NCBI GenBank assembly: GCA_030750865.1
Contig: JASMHE010000006.1
Coordinates: forward strand, 1-64,000
Direction: 5' to 3'
DNA: 64,000 bases
Source of the DNA: Alphaproteobacteria bacterium
GTDB lineage: Bacteria > Pseudomonadota > Alphaproteobacteria > Micavibrionales > Micavibrionaceae
Positions 39,567 to 48,707 of this stretch are shown here, piece after piece. A model generated the notes under the pieces. It made no database searches and was not told the origin of the DNA. It saw only the letters and a program-made list of their open reading frames with translations. Every line of letters starts with the position of its first letter. Position 1 is the first letter of the stretch. Position numbers and translations under genes: made by a program.

Positions 39567-41441
39567 ATGACGGACGACAAAAAAACAGATAAAGAAGACG
39601 ATCAGAAGACCAAAGAAAACACGGCGCAAAGCAACGTGCCTAATTTCTCTCAGATCAAGGTCAGTCTTTTCGATCTGCGGCAAAAGATGACCAACCTCTG
39701 GGAAGAAGCCGGCAACAAGCCTTCACCGGAACATGCCGAAATTCTGAAACAAATCGAGACAATGGCGCTCGAAAAACACGACACCGAAGCCATGCATCAT
39801 TATGGCTGGATTCTGGCATCGGGTGAACATGGCGTTGCAAAAGACGCCGATGAAGGCGTCGCCCTGATCCAGAAAGCGGCTGAAAACGGCTATGCGCCCT
39901 CCTATGCCTATCTGGGCGATATTTATGCGGGCCATGTCGATATTCTCGATAAAAAAGATTACCGCTTTGGCCGTGCCTATCAAATGTACCGCAAGGCCGC
40001 GGCACAGAACCATGATTACGCCTCCTTCCGTTTGGCCTTGATGTCTTATGAAGGCACCGGCGCACAAAAAGATACAGCCGTTGCCAAAGATTATGTCGAT
40101 GCTGCCCTGCCATCAGGATCGGCCTATGCGCAATATCTGGCAGGCATGATGCATTATGACGGACGCGGCTATCCCGAAAATCCGCAGGAAGCCTTCAACC
40201 TGTTTACAAAGGCATCGCAGAATATGTCGATCGAAGCGCCGTTCGATGAAAAGATATATTATCAAATCATGTATTGGCGCGGCCGCTGTCTGTTCGAAGG
40301 GGCAGGCATCAAGCAAGACCGCATCGAAGGATACAACCTGATCAAAAGCGCGGCAGACAGCGACTGTCGCAAAGCACAGGACTGGATTGATATTGAAAAC
40401 ACCAAAAGCGGCAATGAAGAAATGCACGCTTTTCTGGAAAAAACATTATCGTCGTTTGTGGAGTTCAATCCCGGACAGAGCGGATCGGGCGAAATACGTG
40501 TCATCGGAAACCCGCGCCATCCTGACGACGGTTCTCCGTTAGCCTCTTTTTCAAAAGCGAAAAACCAGTCCAAAGAACCGCTGAGCAAAGAAGAAGTCGA
40601 AAAACTTCTGCAACCGCTTGATAATCTGATCGGCCTGAAAAACGTGAAAAACGAAATCCGCAATCTGGTCTATCTGGCCCATATGCAGTGCGTTCGTCAG
40701 GCACGCGGCCTCCCTGTTGCGCCTGTTTCATTACATGCCGTTTTCATGGGACCGCCGGGCACAGGAAAAACAACCGTTGCCAAAATGCTTGGCGAGATTC
40801 TGCACGGGCTTGGTTATCTGCAATCCGGTCATGTTGTAGAAACGGACCGAAGCGGCCTTGTCGGTGAATATATCGGTGAAACAGCACAAAAAACGCGCCG
40901 CACGGTCGATGCCGCCCGCGACGGTGTCTTGTTTATTGACGAAGCCTATGCCCTGACACAAAGCGGATCAGGCATGGATTTTGGTACCGAGGCCATTTCG
41001 ACATTGGTGAAATTGATGGAAGATAACCGCGAAAGACTGGTTGTAATTGCCGCCGGATACAGTCAGGAAATGAGTGAATTTCTGGCATCCAACACAGGGT
41101 TCCGGTCACGCTTTTCAAATATGATCGAGTTTGATCCGTTCAAGGCCGACGAGCTTGTCCTCGTCTTCGAAAAGCTCTGCAAAGAAAATGCCTATGAGAT
41201 GACGGATAATGCTAAAGACCTGCTGAAAAGCAGCCTGAAAAAACAGCTTTCCGGCGGACAGCTTTCCATTTCCAATGCACGCGGCGTGCGTGATTTGTTT
41301 GAAAAAACCATCCGCAAACAAGCCAAACGGATCATCACGGAAAACCTGATGGATGACAAAGACATCACATTGATCCGCTCCGAAGATATTTTCGTGTCCG
41401 GCAAAGCGTCACAAGGCAATGTCACATTTTTGGGTGATTAA
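39567..41441 (+). CDS. Sel1-repeat protein fused to a CbbX/EccA-type AAA+ ATPase
   Basis: 624 residues. After a charged disordered N-terminus (~1-30), residues ~55-285 contain Sel1-like (TPR-type) helical repeats with patterns such as AMHHYGWILASGEHGVAKDADEGV and AQYLAGMMHYDGRGYPENPQEA. A linker leads to a CbxX/CfxQ-type AAA+ domain from ~345: Walker A GPPGTGKT at 395-402, Walker B LFIDEAYAL with D458-E459, and an arginine-finger region GFRSRF. CbbX remodels RuBisCO and EccA serves type VII secretion; no RuBisCO or ESX genes are here, so the client is unknown. It lies 102 bp after the acyl-CoA dehydrogenase and 80 bp before panC. Confidence 0.85.
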   Translation: MTDDKKTDKEDDQKTKENTAQSNVPNFSQIKVSLFDLRQKMTNLWEEAGNKPSPEHAEILKQIETMALEKHDTEAMHHYGWILASGEHGVAKDADEGVALIQKAAENGYAPSYAYLGDIYAGHVDILDKKDYRFGRAYQMYRKAAAQNHDYASFRLALMSYEGTGAQKDTAVAKDYVDAALPSGSAYAQYLAGMMHYDGRGYPENPQEAFNLFTKASQNMSIEAPFDEKIYYQIMYWRGRCLFEGAGIKQDRIEGYNLIKSAADSDCRKAQDWIDIENTKSGNEEMHAFLEKTLSSFVEFNPGQSGSGEIRVIGNPRHPDDGSPLASFSKAKNQSKEPLSKEEVEKLLQPLDNLIGLKNVKNEIRNLVYLAHMQCVRQARGLPVAPVSLHAVFMGPPGTGKTTVAKMLGEILHGLGYLQSGHVVETDRSGLVGEYIGETAQKTRRTVDAARDGVLFIDEAYALTQSGSGMDFGTEAISTLVKLMEDNRERLVVIAAGYSQEMSEFLASNTGFRSRFSNMIEFDPFKADELVLVFEKLCKENAYEMTDNAKDLLKSSLKKQLSGGQLSISNARGVRDLFEKTIRKQAKRIITENLMDDKDITLIRSEDIFVSGKASQGNVTFLGD

Positions 41442-41521
41442 CTCGCGGACATCTCTTTACAGGTGCAAACCGACACTGTTTTATAAGGGAACGTAAATTC
41501 TCTTTTGACAGGATCGGTGCC

Positions 41522-42364
41522 ATGCAAATCATCAACGATATTCCCGCTTTACGCGCCTATAGACAATCACTGACACAGGCAGGGAAAACGCTTGCGCTGA
41601 TCCCGACAATGGGGGCGTTGCATGAAGGGCACTTATCTCTGGTCAAGGCAGGACTGGAAAAAGCGGATAACGCCATCGTCAGTATCTTTGTAAATCCGAC
41701 ACAGTTCGGTCCGAACGAAGATTTTGACGCCTATCCGCGTAATGTAGAAGCCGACTGCGAAAAACTCGCAAGTGTCGGCGCATCGGCCGTATATGTGCCT
41801 GCGGTTGATACCATGTATCCGGACCCGTTTTTTACCACCATCCATGTCGATCAAATCACCGAACCGCTGGAAGGGGCGTGCCGCCCGGGACATTTTGACG
41901 GTGTCGCCACCATTGTGGCCAAATTGCTGTTACAAACATTGCCCGATATCGCGCTATTCGGTGAAAAAGACTATCAACAACTGCAACTCATCAAGACAAT
42001 GGCCCGTGATCTGGATATTCCGGTTGATATTACCGGCGTTCCGACCGTACGTGACAAAAACGGCCTCGCCCTGTCTTCGCGCAATGCCTATCTGGATGAC
42101 CGCGAATATGACATCGCAACAACATTGAACAAAACACTCTTTACCCTGCGTGACCGTTTAAAGGCCGGTGAAGACATCACAACCATCAAGCAAGATGCCA
42201 TTGATACGCTTACCGCCAATGGCTTCCGCAGCGTTGACTATGTCGATATTCGTCACGCCGATACACTGGCCGCAATCGATCAATTTGATCCGGCCGTTCC
42301 TATGCGTATTCTTGCCGCCGCCTATCTCGGCAAAGCCCGCCTGATTGATAACATCGCCGTTTAA
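41522..42364 (+). CDS. panC: Pantothenate synthetase
   Basis: 280 residues, normal length. It joins pantoate and beta-alanine with ATP to make pantothenate, the coenzyme A precursor. The nucleotidyl-transferase motifs are present: PTMGALHEGHLSLV near the N-terminus (HxGH), VNPTQFGPNEDF, LFGEKDYQQL and LSSRNAYL. panB and panD are not nearby. Its position between fatty-acid genes fits the CoA demand but may be chance. Confidence 0.97.
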   Translation: MQIINDIPALRAYRQSLTQAGKTLALIPTMGALHEGHLSLVKAGLEKADNAIVSIFVNPTQFGPNEDFDAYPRNVEADCEKLASVGASAVYVPAVDTMYPDPFFTTIHVDQITEPLEGACRPGHFDGVATIVAKLLLQTLPDIALFGEKDYQQLQLIKTMARDLDIPVDITGVPTVRDKNGLALSSRNAYLDDREYDIATTLNKTLFTLRDRLKAGEDITTIKQDAIDTLTANGFRSVDYVDIRHADTLAAIDQFDPAVPMRILAAAYLGKARLIDNIAV

Positions 42365-42427
42365 CGCTTTGTTCTTGATTTCAGCTTACAATAATAACAG
42401 ATCAGACACACAGAAAAGGATACCGCA

Positions 42428-42733
42428 ATGTCGCTTGAAACCGTGACCGAGAAAATCAAACAAAAGATTGATATGGCGCCGCAAATCAGCGCAAAAGTCA
42501 AATTCGACTTCAGCGATGACGGCCTGATTTTCATTGATGCATCCGACCATAGCGATATCCGCATCAGTCATGATGACGAAGATGCCGACGTGACTTTGAA
42601 ATGCTCACTCGACACCTTCAAAGGATTAATGGACGGCACCAAAGACCCGAACATTTGCTTCATGATGGGCAAACTAAAAGTACAGGGCAATATGGGCCTT
42701 GCCATGAAACTGAATGCCGTACTGGAAGATTAG
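42428..42733 (+). CDS. SCP2 sterol-carrier-domain protein
   Basis: 101 residues comprising a single SCP2 fold: alternating beta strands (AKVKFDFSDDGLIFIDA, ADVTLKCSLDTFKGLMDGT) and a C-terminal GKLKVQGNMGLAMKLNAVL helix, which is diagnostic. SCP2 domains bind lipids or acyl-CoA in a hydrophobic tunnel. Gene context (beta-oxidation, FadL porin) supports a soluble fatty acyl carrier role (inference). It ends tail-to-tail with the FadL gene, sharing 4 bp. Confidence 0.85.
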   Translation: MSLETVTEKIKQKIDMAPQISAKVKFDFSDDGLIFIDASDHSDIRISHDDEDADVTLKCSLDTFKGLMDGTKDPNICFMMGKLKVQGNMGLAMKLNAVLED

Positions 42734-44037
42734 AATTTATAATTGATCGCGAACGATACAATACCGACATAAGCATTCTGCGCTTTCGCCTGCACGTCTG
42801 CAAGCGGCAAGACAGCGCCACCGTCACGCTGCTGTGATATTGTTTCTTCCTGAATATCGATATAAGTTGCGGCAAAATCCAGCGATATTTTTTCACTGTA
42901 ATTATAAGTCGTTCCGGCCGAGAACCACTGACGATCGCCATCAGGGTTGATCGTGCTGCGATATTCATCGGTGGTCGGCGTTTCATCATATTGATACCCT
43001 GCGCGCAACGTCCATTTATCATCCAGATGATATTCGGCACCGATCGCATAGCCCCAGCAATTCTGGTAATAAAACGGTGTTGCCGATGCTGCTGTCCCGT
43101 CATCCCGCACCGGTGTCAACAGATCGAAATTCTTCCACCCATACCAGTTCACCTGCGCAAGGCCGGTCCATTTATCGTTAAATTCATGCGCAACGCCCAG
43201 TGATGCCATATCCGGCATCCCGAGATCGGCCGAGGCTTTGGAACTGCCGACCAGCGCATTATCGACTTTCACATCACCACGTAAGGTGTGATTCACTTTT
43301 GATCTGTAATTCAGCCCGATACGGGTATCTTCGGTCGGATCAAGCATCATACCGACCGTAAAACCGAGACTCCAGTCTTCCCCCGCCAACACAGCCAAAT
43401 CGTTCGACGATAAAAAGCGTTTCAAATTCCCGTCAACATGCTCGATCACCGCACCAGCCCCGAACGCAAACCAGTCATTCGGTTTGTAAGCCAATGTCGG
43501 ATGAAAATCGATTGTCTTCAGGTCTGTTTCTGTCGAGACATAGCGCCCGAAAAACTGGTCGTTATAGCGCGAGCCCAGACCGAACGGCGCAGACACGCCA
43601 AAGCCGCCCCACCAGTCTCCTTCATCCGTGATCGGAAATGCGACATAGCCGTTCGGCACAGGTGAAATACTGCCGGGATTGCCGCCATCCCCCGCCGTAA
43701 TACCAAGTCCGGCCAGTGATGTTGGCGGTGTCGCCCCGACCGGATCAAGCGTTGTGCCTGTATCTTTTAATTTCATATGTGGCGCAATGAAATGCACACC
43801 TAAACTGGCTTGCGCCTGTTCCAGATAGGTAATACCGGCCGGATTATAAAACAGAATACTCGCATCACGCGGCATAGCCGACTGTCCTGCATAAGCAGAC
43901 CCCAGTCCCGAAACCGATTGTTCCTGAATATAAAATCCGGCGGCATGGCCCTGTGTTGACAGCCCGCACACAACACCCGTCGTGAAAAAGAATGTCAGAA
44001 TATTGTTTGAAAATTTGGTCGATAATTGTCGTAGCAT
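42730..44037 (-). CDS. FadL/OmpP1-family outer-membrane fatty-acid porin
   Basis: 435 residues, starting at an ATG with a strong GGAGGACATT ribosome site. A signal peptide ends at GHA-A, followed by the FadL-type hatch segment GFYIQEQSVSGLGSAYAGQSA with the NPAG motif at ~67-70 (ILFYNPAGITYL). The rest is an alternating aromatic beta-barrel ending in a strand YVGIVSFAINYKF with terminal Phe. FadL porins import long-chain fatty acids, matching the beta-oxidation genes upstream on the other strand. Confidence 0.92.
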   Translation of the reverse strand: MLRQLSTKFSNNILTFFFTTGVVCGLSTQGHAAGFYIQEQSVSGLGSAYAGQSAMPRDASILFYNPAGITYLEQAQASLGVHFIAPHMKLKDTGTTLDPVGATPPTSLAGLGITAGDGGNPGSISPVPNGYVAFPITDEGDWWGGFGVSAPFGLGSRYNDQFFGRYVSTETDLKTIDFHPTLAYKPNDWFAFGAGAVIEHVDGNLKRFLSSNDLAVLAGEDWSLGFTVGMMLDPTEDTRIGLNYRSKVNHTLRGDVKVDNALVGSSKASADLGMPDMASLGVAHEFNDKWTGLAQVNWYGWKNFDLLTPVRDDGTAASATPFYYQNCWGYAIGAEYHLDDKWTLRAGYQYDETPTTDEYRSTINPDGDRQWFSAGTTYNYSEKISLDFAATYIDIQEETISQQRDGGAVLPLADVQAKAQNAYVGIVSFAINYKF

Positions 44038-44219
44038 AATGTCCTCCCCGATATATTATTTTCACCATGCTAATATATTATCCCTACAAAAATAAGAGTT
44101 TTCTGCAAAAATCATACAAAATGATGCAGGGACGCTTTTGTGAATTGCATCCATTTTCCTTCACTGATAGACTACGCGCGATCCAACACAGAAATACTGG
44201 CCAAGATAGAAATACAGGG

Positions 44220-44483
44220 ATGATGAAGAAAAAACAGGCGGGCTATCTCAAACTCATCGGACTGATTTTCGGCGCAGCACTTTTCATTCACGTGCTGTCA
44301 CAATTTGTTGATGATGCGGCTCTTGATCACCTCAAACATAACTTATCCTTATGGTCGATCATTGCACTGGTTATCATCATCAACCTTGTGTCCTTCATTT
44401 GTTTTATCGTCATGATCAATCTGTATAAATGGATCAGCCGCGATTTCAAATCACCCAAAGACGATATCGACCGCGACCTGTAA
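44220..44483 (+). CDS. Small two-helix membrane protein
   Basis: 87 residues from the ATG at 44220 (or 44223, which is better spaced after AGGG). Two hydrophobic segments at ~9-27 and ~41-65, charged ends and an acidic C-terminus (KDDIDRDL). A longer reading to 44067 overlaps the upstream region of fadL and has no good start. I recognise no family. It is isolated, with a strong bidirectional terminator right after it. Confidence 0.55.
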   Translation: MMKKKQAGYLKLIGLIFGAALFIHVLSQFVDDAALDHLKHNLSLWSIIALVIIINLVSFICFIVMINLYKWISRDFKSPKDDIDRDL

Positions 44484-44492
44484 CACGCCATA

Positions 44493-44519
44493 AAAAATCC
44501 GGCACGCGGCCGGATTTTT
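44493..44519. terminator. Bidirectional intrinsic terminator
   Basis: A perfect 11-bp inverted repeat (AAAAATCCGGC/GCCGGATTTTT) with a 5-nt loop. It has A/T tracts on both sides and sits between the small membrane protein (plus) and the Sco gene (minus), so it can end both transcripts. Confidence 0.88.
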
Positions 44520-44548
44520 GAAACTGTTATGCTTTTATTCTGATTGCG

Positions 44549-45223
44549 TTACAATTTACTGCGAATTTCAACAGCAATGTCGTCTGCGCTTTTATCCGAA
44601 TTAAAGATATCAACCAGTTCATTATCCGGTGACATCAGATAAATATAAGATGAATGCATCATCATATAATTATCAGGATCAGAACCTTCTTCTTTGGCGG
44701 CATACACCTTGTAATTCGATTTCATTGCATCAATCTGTGACGGCGTTCCTGTCAAACCAATCAGTTTATTGTGGAACAAGTCGGTATATTCTTTCATTAC
44801 CTCCGGTGTATCCCGTTTCGGATCAACCGTGACAAAGAACATTTTTACATTTTCCTGATGCTTACCGATTTTGCCATAGGCTGCCGCCATTTTCTGCAAT
44901 CCGGCAGGGCAGATATCGGGGCAATGTGAAAAACCGAAGAAAAATAACTTATAATCATCACTATATGTCGCTGCTGACACCGTGTGACCGTTTTCATCGG
45001 TCAGCGTGAAATCCCCGCCCACTTTACTGCCGGCAACGGCGCTACCGCCTGCGGCCGGTTCAATTGTTGCCAAAGATCCTGCGACAGCGACATCCGCCGT
45101 CTTGGTACCGGCTGGATCAGGAAAGCTATTCGTCCATGATGCACCGACAACGAAGCTGATCCCGACAATCACAGCCCCGTAAAAGCAAAGCGATAGAATT
45201 TGTGAGCGCATATTTTTAGACAT
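44549..45223 (-). CDS. SCO1/SenC family copper chaperone
   Basis: 224 residues. An N-terminal membrane anchor (~10-28) precedes a Gly/Ala-rich spacer and a thioredoxin-fold domain. The copper-binding CxxxC (CPDIC) lies in FGFSHCPDICP and the partner His near the C-terminus in YMMMHSSYIYL. Sco proteins deliver copper to the CuA centre of cytochrome c oxidase from the periplasmic face. No oxidase genes are in the window. Confidence 0.93.
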   Translation of the reverse strand: MSKNMRSQILSLCFYGAVIVGISFVVGASWTNSFPDPAGTKTADVAVAGSLATIEPAAGGSAVAGSKVGGDFTLTDENGHTVSAATYSDDYKLFFFGFSHCPDICPAGLQKMAAAYGKIGKHQENVKMFFVTVDPKRDTPEVMKEYTDLFHNKLIGLTGTPSQIDAMKSNYKVYAAKEEGSDPDNYMMMHSSYIYLMSPDNELVDIFNSDKSADDIAVEIRSKL

Positions 45224-45307
45224 TGATAGTCTCCTTCCCTAAACGATTCACCGTCATTATAAATTGTATGTCCTAATCTACAAGCAAAACCCGTGCCACA
45301 TTATGAA

Positions 45308-45331
45308 AAAAGAGGGGCTTCCCCCTCTTTT
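45308..45331 (-). terminator. Intrinsic terminator of phoH
   Basis: A perfect 10-bp stem (AAAAGAGGGG/CCCCTCTTTT) with a CTTC loop, 30 bp after the phoH stop on the minus strand, with T-rich tails. Could also act on plus-strand read-through. Confidence 0.85.
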
Positions 45332-45360
45332 ACATCGTTTTTATCATGAAAACCAAAGCG

Positions 45361-46101
45361 TTACAGGACGCCCAGCATCTCTGAAACCAGTGGATGTCTG
45401 ACAATATCATCCGCAGACAACCGGACAACTGCCACGCCGGACAACGCCCCCAGCCGGTTTGAAATATCGGCAAGACCGGATAATCCCTCCAGCAAATCGG
45501 ACTGATCGGGATCGCCCGTTACCACCATTGTGGAATTCCAACCAAGACGCGACACAATCATCTTGATCTGCGCATAGGTACAATTCTGTGCCTCGTCAAT
45601 CACCACAAACGCATTATTCAATGTGCGGCCGCGCATAAAACCGATTGGCGCGATTTCGATGGTTCCGTCCTCGATCAGCTGGCGCACCTTCTTACCGCCC
45701 ATACGATCACCGAGCGCATCATAAAGCGGCCGCAGATACGGAGCCATTTTTTCATGCATGTCACCGGGCAGATACCCCAGTGATTCACCGGCTTCCATTG
45801 CCGGGCGGGCCAGAATAATACGGTCAACTTCACCGGCTTCCAGCGCTTCGACCGCCGATGTGATCGCCAGATATGTTTTCCCCGTACCGGCCGGACCGAT
45901 CGCCATTGCCAGATTATAATTTTTAATCGCATCCATCAGCGTTTTTTGACCTTCCGAACGCGGCTTTACATTTTTCACATATTTTTTATCGCGCTGCTTG
46001 TCTATCTCATCATCCAGCGGGTGCCATTGCCTGCTTTCAAACATGCTGTGAACATTCTGTTCATTTTTATCGTAACGATTTTTGCGTGATTTTTTAGCCA
46101 T
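45361..46101 (-). CDS. PhoH-family P-loop ATPase
   Basis: 246 residues. A basic N-terminus precedes the PhoH domain: the stretch RSEGQKTLMDAI, Walker A GPAGTGKT at 69-76, LARPAMEAGESLGYLPGD, Walker B FVVIDEAQN and the VTGDPDQSDL sensor motif. PhoH/YbeZ proteins are ATPases linked to RNA metabolism and partnered with YbeY in many bacteria; ybeY is not adjacent here. This is the plain PhoH domain without the PIN domain of PhoH2. Confidence 0.9.
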   Translation of the reverse strand: MAKKSRKNRYDKNEQNVHSMFESRQWHPLDDEIDKQRDKKYVKNVKPRSEGQKTLMDAIKNYNLAMAIGPAGTGKTYLAITSAVEALEAGEVDRIILARPAMEAGESLGYLPGDMHEKMAPYLRPLYDALGDRMGGKKVRQLIEDGTIEIAPIGFMRGRTLNNAFVVIDEAQNCTYAQIKMIVSRLGWNSTMVVTGDPDQSDLLEGLSGLADISNRLGALSGVAVVRLSADDIVRHPLVSEMLGVL

Positions 46102-46525
46102 AGTGGGTCGTTCCTTTCATGTTTGCAGTGAGAGAAAGAGAAGAATATTCCACAACACGCGCCGCAGGATGCGAACACGCAAAAGACGTCGGCAAAGCGT
46201 TATGCTTTAACGTTATCTTTGATGTGAAACAGGAGAGAGAGAATGGTTTTAAGTCTGGAAAAACAGAGCAAAGCGCTCCTTGAATACGTCGCAACGTATC
46301 GTTTTTAAAACCGCGTGTATATAAGTTTGATAAAATCAAAAATTATCCTAGATAAGAAATACACTCGAGAATGATTCTATCAGAAATAATGATTCGTGAC
46401 TATAGGAAAGCCAAAAGTTATTTTTGACTCTCTTGCCGTTTCTCATATGATGGAATCAGTCATCCGGCGACAAAGGCATGACAGACACCACAGGGGCACA
46501 ACAGAGGCACACCATAGGGATATAT
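46102..46525. other. 424-bp gap with one possible 21-codon ORF
   Basis: AT-rich spacer between divergent phoH and the glycosidase gene. A short frame at 46243-46308 (plus) encodes 21 residues beginning MVLSLEKQSK and is preceded by a good AGGAGAGAG ribosome site. A larger frame on the minus strand (46094-46339) has no family features and overlaps the phoH start. I see no tRNA or clear terminator. Confidence 0.5.
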
Positions 46526-47743
46526 ATGAACGACATCATCCACCGCGCAAACGACAAAGCACTTGAGGCCCTGAAACTTTGTGTCACAGACAAAGGCTTT
46601 TCAGCGTGCAGCATTGCCCATGACCGTGAAAAACATACCAATTATGCCTGTGTCTGGAGCCGCGATAGCGCCATCACAACCATTTTGACCTTGCCGCTGC
46701 ATAACCCGGTGCTGATTGACGCGGCGAAAACATCGCTGGAAACCATACTGGATGCACAGGCCGATAACGGCACATTACCGAATTATATTTATATCGACCG
46801 CGATGAAATCGAATATGGCGGCGTGGCCAATATCGGCGCCATCGACGGTGCGATGTGGACCATTATCGCCGCAATGGCCTATTACGATTTCACACAGGAC
46901 GATGCCTTCATCACCAAATATGCAGACCATCTGGAAAGGACATATCTCTGGATTGCCGCACACGATACAAATAACTGCGGTCTGCTGGAGATTCCGGAAT
47001 CCTCGGACTGGGCCGACCTGATGTGCCGCAGCTTCAACGTTCTGCATGACGAAGTGCTGTGGTATGCCTGCACCAAAGCCTATGCGCGTTTAAAAGAAGT
47101 CATGAATGTCGAACATGACAGTTTCGTCGCCCGCGCCGATTTCATCAAAAAGAAGATTATCGAGGTGTTTCATCCGACCGAAGATGCCGTGGCAAACCAC
47201 AAACCGACGCACGCCCACACACAATATAAACTGGTGAACACACCCTATCTGGTTGATCAGGTCGGGCCGCATTTCCACGGCTGGCGCTGTGATGTGCTGG
47301 CCAATATTCTGGCCGCCATGTACGATGTGACCGATCCGGCGTTACAGGAACGCACCTATCTGTACTTACGGCAGGTCGAAATCGACCGCCCCCACCCCGT
47401 ACGGGTTTTATACCCAACCATCGAACCGGGTGATCCGATGTGGCGCGACTACCAGCTTGTCAAAATCCATAACGCGCCGCATCACTATCACAATGGCGGG
47501 ATATGGCCTGTTGCAGGCGGCTTGTGGGTTCGCTTTTTGTTAAAACTCGGTAAAGAAAACCACGCCAAAGAAGCTTTAGAACGCCTTGCGGATTTTTGTT
47601 TCAAAGGCGTTTATGATGAATGGGAGTTCAACGAATGGGGTCACGGCCAGACCGGAAACCCGATGGGCAAATCCTATCAGGCCTGGAGCGCGGCCTCATA
47701 TATTTCTGCCTATGACGAATATATGAAACACACGCAAAAATAG
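46526..47743 (+). CDS. GH100/amylo-1,6-glucosidase-type (alpha/alpha)6-barrel glycosidase
   Basis: 405 residues from ATG 46526, with AGGGA 5 nt upstream; an ATG at 46478 would add 16 residues. Motifs fit alkaline/neutral invertases and related debranching-type hydrolases: VWSRDSAI near the N-terminus, GAIDGAMWTIIA, PESSDWADL with the acidic pair, HYHNGGIWPVAGGLWVRF and FNEWGHGQTGNPMGKSYQAWSAASY near the end. Family enzymes act on sucrose or on alpha-glucan branches. Cytosolic: no signal peptide. Neighbours give no sugar pathway context, so the substrate is undecided. Confidence 0.7.
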   Translation: MNDIIHRANDKALEALKLCVTDKGFSACSIAHDREKHTNYACVWSRDSAITTILTLPLHNPVLIDAAKTSLETILDAQADNGTLPNYIYIDRDEIEYGGVANIGAIDGAMWTIIAAMAYYDFTQDDAFITKYADHLERTYLWIAAHDTNNCGLLEIPESSDWADLMCRSFNVLHDEVLWYACTKAYARLKEVMNVEHDSFVARADFIKKKIIEVFHPTEDAVANHKPTHAHTQYKLVNTPYLVDQVGPHFHGWRCDVLANILAAMYDVTDPALQERTYLYLRQVEIDRPHPVRVLYPTIEPGDPMWRDYQLVKIHNAPHHYHNGGIWPVAGGLWVRFLLKLGKENHAKEALERLADFCFKGVYDEWEFNEWGHGQTGNPMGKSYQAWSAASYISAYDEYMKHTQK

Positions 47744-47882
47744 CTCCCGAACCTACTGAACCGATACCATCTTGTGACGTTATCCCCATCACAATGCTTT
47801 TTTCGCTTGGACGGATACAGCTTTGCAAGCGGCTTCTATATAATAGGCGAAAGAATCAGTTTTATATGGAGGAGGAAACCGA

Positions 47883-48677
47883 ATGCAGCAATATCTGGAT
47901 TTAATGCAGCGCGTGCTCGACGAAGGCACAAAAAAAGAAGATCGCACAGGCACAGGCACATACAGCGTCTTCGGCCATCAAATGCGTTTTGACCTCTCCG
48001 AAGGATTCCCGGTTGTCACAACCAAAAAGCTGCACCTGCGCTCCATCATTCATGAATTACTCTGGTTCTTGCAGGGCGATACAAATATTGCCTATCTGAA
48101 AGATAACAAAGTCCGCATCTGGGACGAATGGGCCGATGAAGACGGTGATCTCGGCCCTGTGTACGGGCATCAGTGGCGTTCATGGCCGGCAGCAGACGGC
48201 CGCCAGATCGACCAGATTGCAAATCTGGTCCACCAGATCAAAACAACACCGGATTCACGCCGCCTGATTGTGTCGGCATGGAATGTGGCCGATATCGGCA
48301 AAATGGCCCTTCCGCCATGTCACTGCCTGTTCCAGTTTTATGTCGCGGACGGTAAACTCTCTTGCCAGCTTTACCAGCGCAGCGCGGATATTTTCCTCGG
48401 CGTGCCGTTTAACATCGCATCTTATTCGTTGCTGACACTGATGATGGCACAAGTCTGCAATTTGAAACCGGGCGAATTCATTCACACATTCGGTGATGCG
48501 CACCTTTATTCGAACCATATCGAACAAGCCAAAGAACAATTAACACGCAAACCGTATGCGTTGCCGGAAATGCATCTGAACCCGCATGTCACCGATATCT
48601 TCGATTTTAAATATGAAGATTTCGAACTGATCGGCTATGAAGCACATCCGCATATCAAAGCGGCCGTTGCCGTATAA
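47883..48677 (+). CDS. thyA: Thymidylate synthase
   Basis: 264 residues, the same length as E. coli ThyA. It methylates dUMP to dTMP with methylene-tetrahydrofolate. The nucleophilic Cys146 is in [11 protein letters not shown], and the N-terminal [36 protein letters not shown] and DAHLYSNH motifs are present. A GGAGGAGG ribosome site precedes the ATG. It is followed at 30 bp by folA, which recycles the dihydrofolate it makes. Confidence 0.98.
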   Translation: MQQYLDLMQRVLDEGTKKEDRTGTGTYSVFGHQMRFDLSEGFPVVTTKKLHLRSIIHELLWFLQGDTNIAYLKDNKVRIWDEWADEDGDLGPVYGHQWRSWPAADGRQIDQIANLVHQIKTTPDSRRLIVSAWNVADIGKMALPPCHCLFQFYVADGKLSCQLYQRSADIFLGVPFNIASYSLLTLMMAQVCNLKPGEFIHTFGDAHLYSNHIEQAKEQLTRKPYALPEMHLNPHVTDIFDFKYEDFELIGYEAHPHIKAAVAV

Positions 48678-48707
48678 CGATAAAAAGAAAACACAGGACA
48701 AACAAAA

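Noticed and set aside
46094..46339. 81-codon minus-strand ORF upstream of phoH
   Set aside because: It overlaps the phoH start in another frame, has atypical composition and no recognisable domain.
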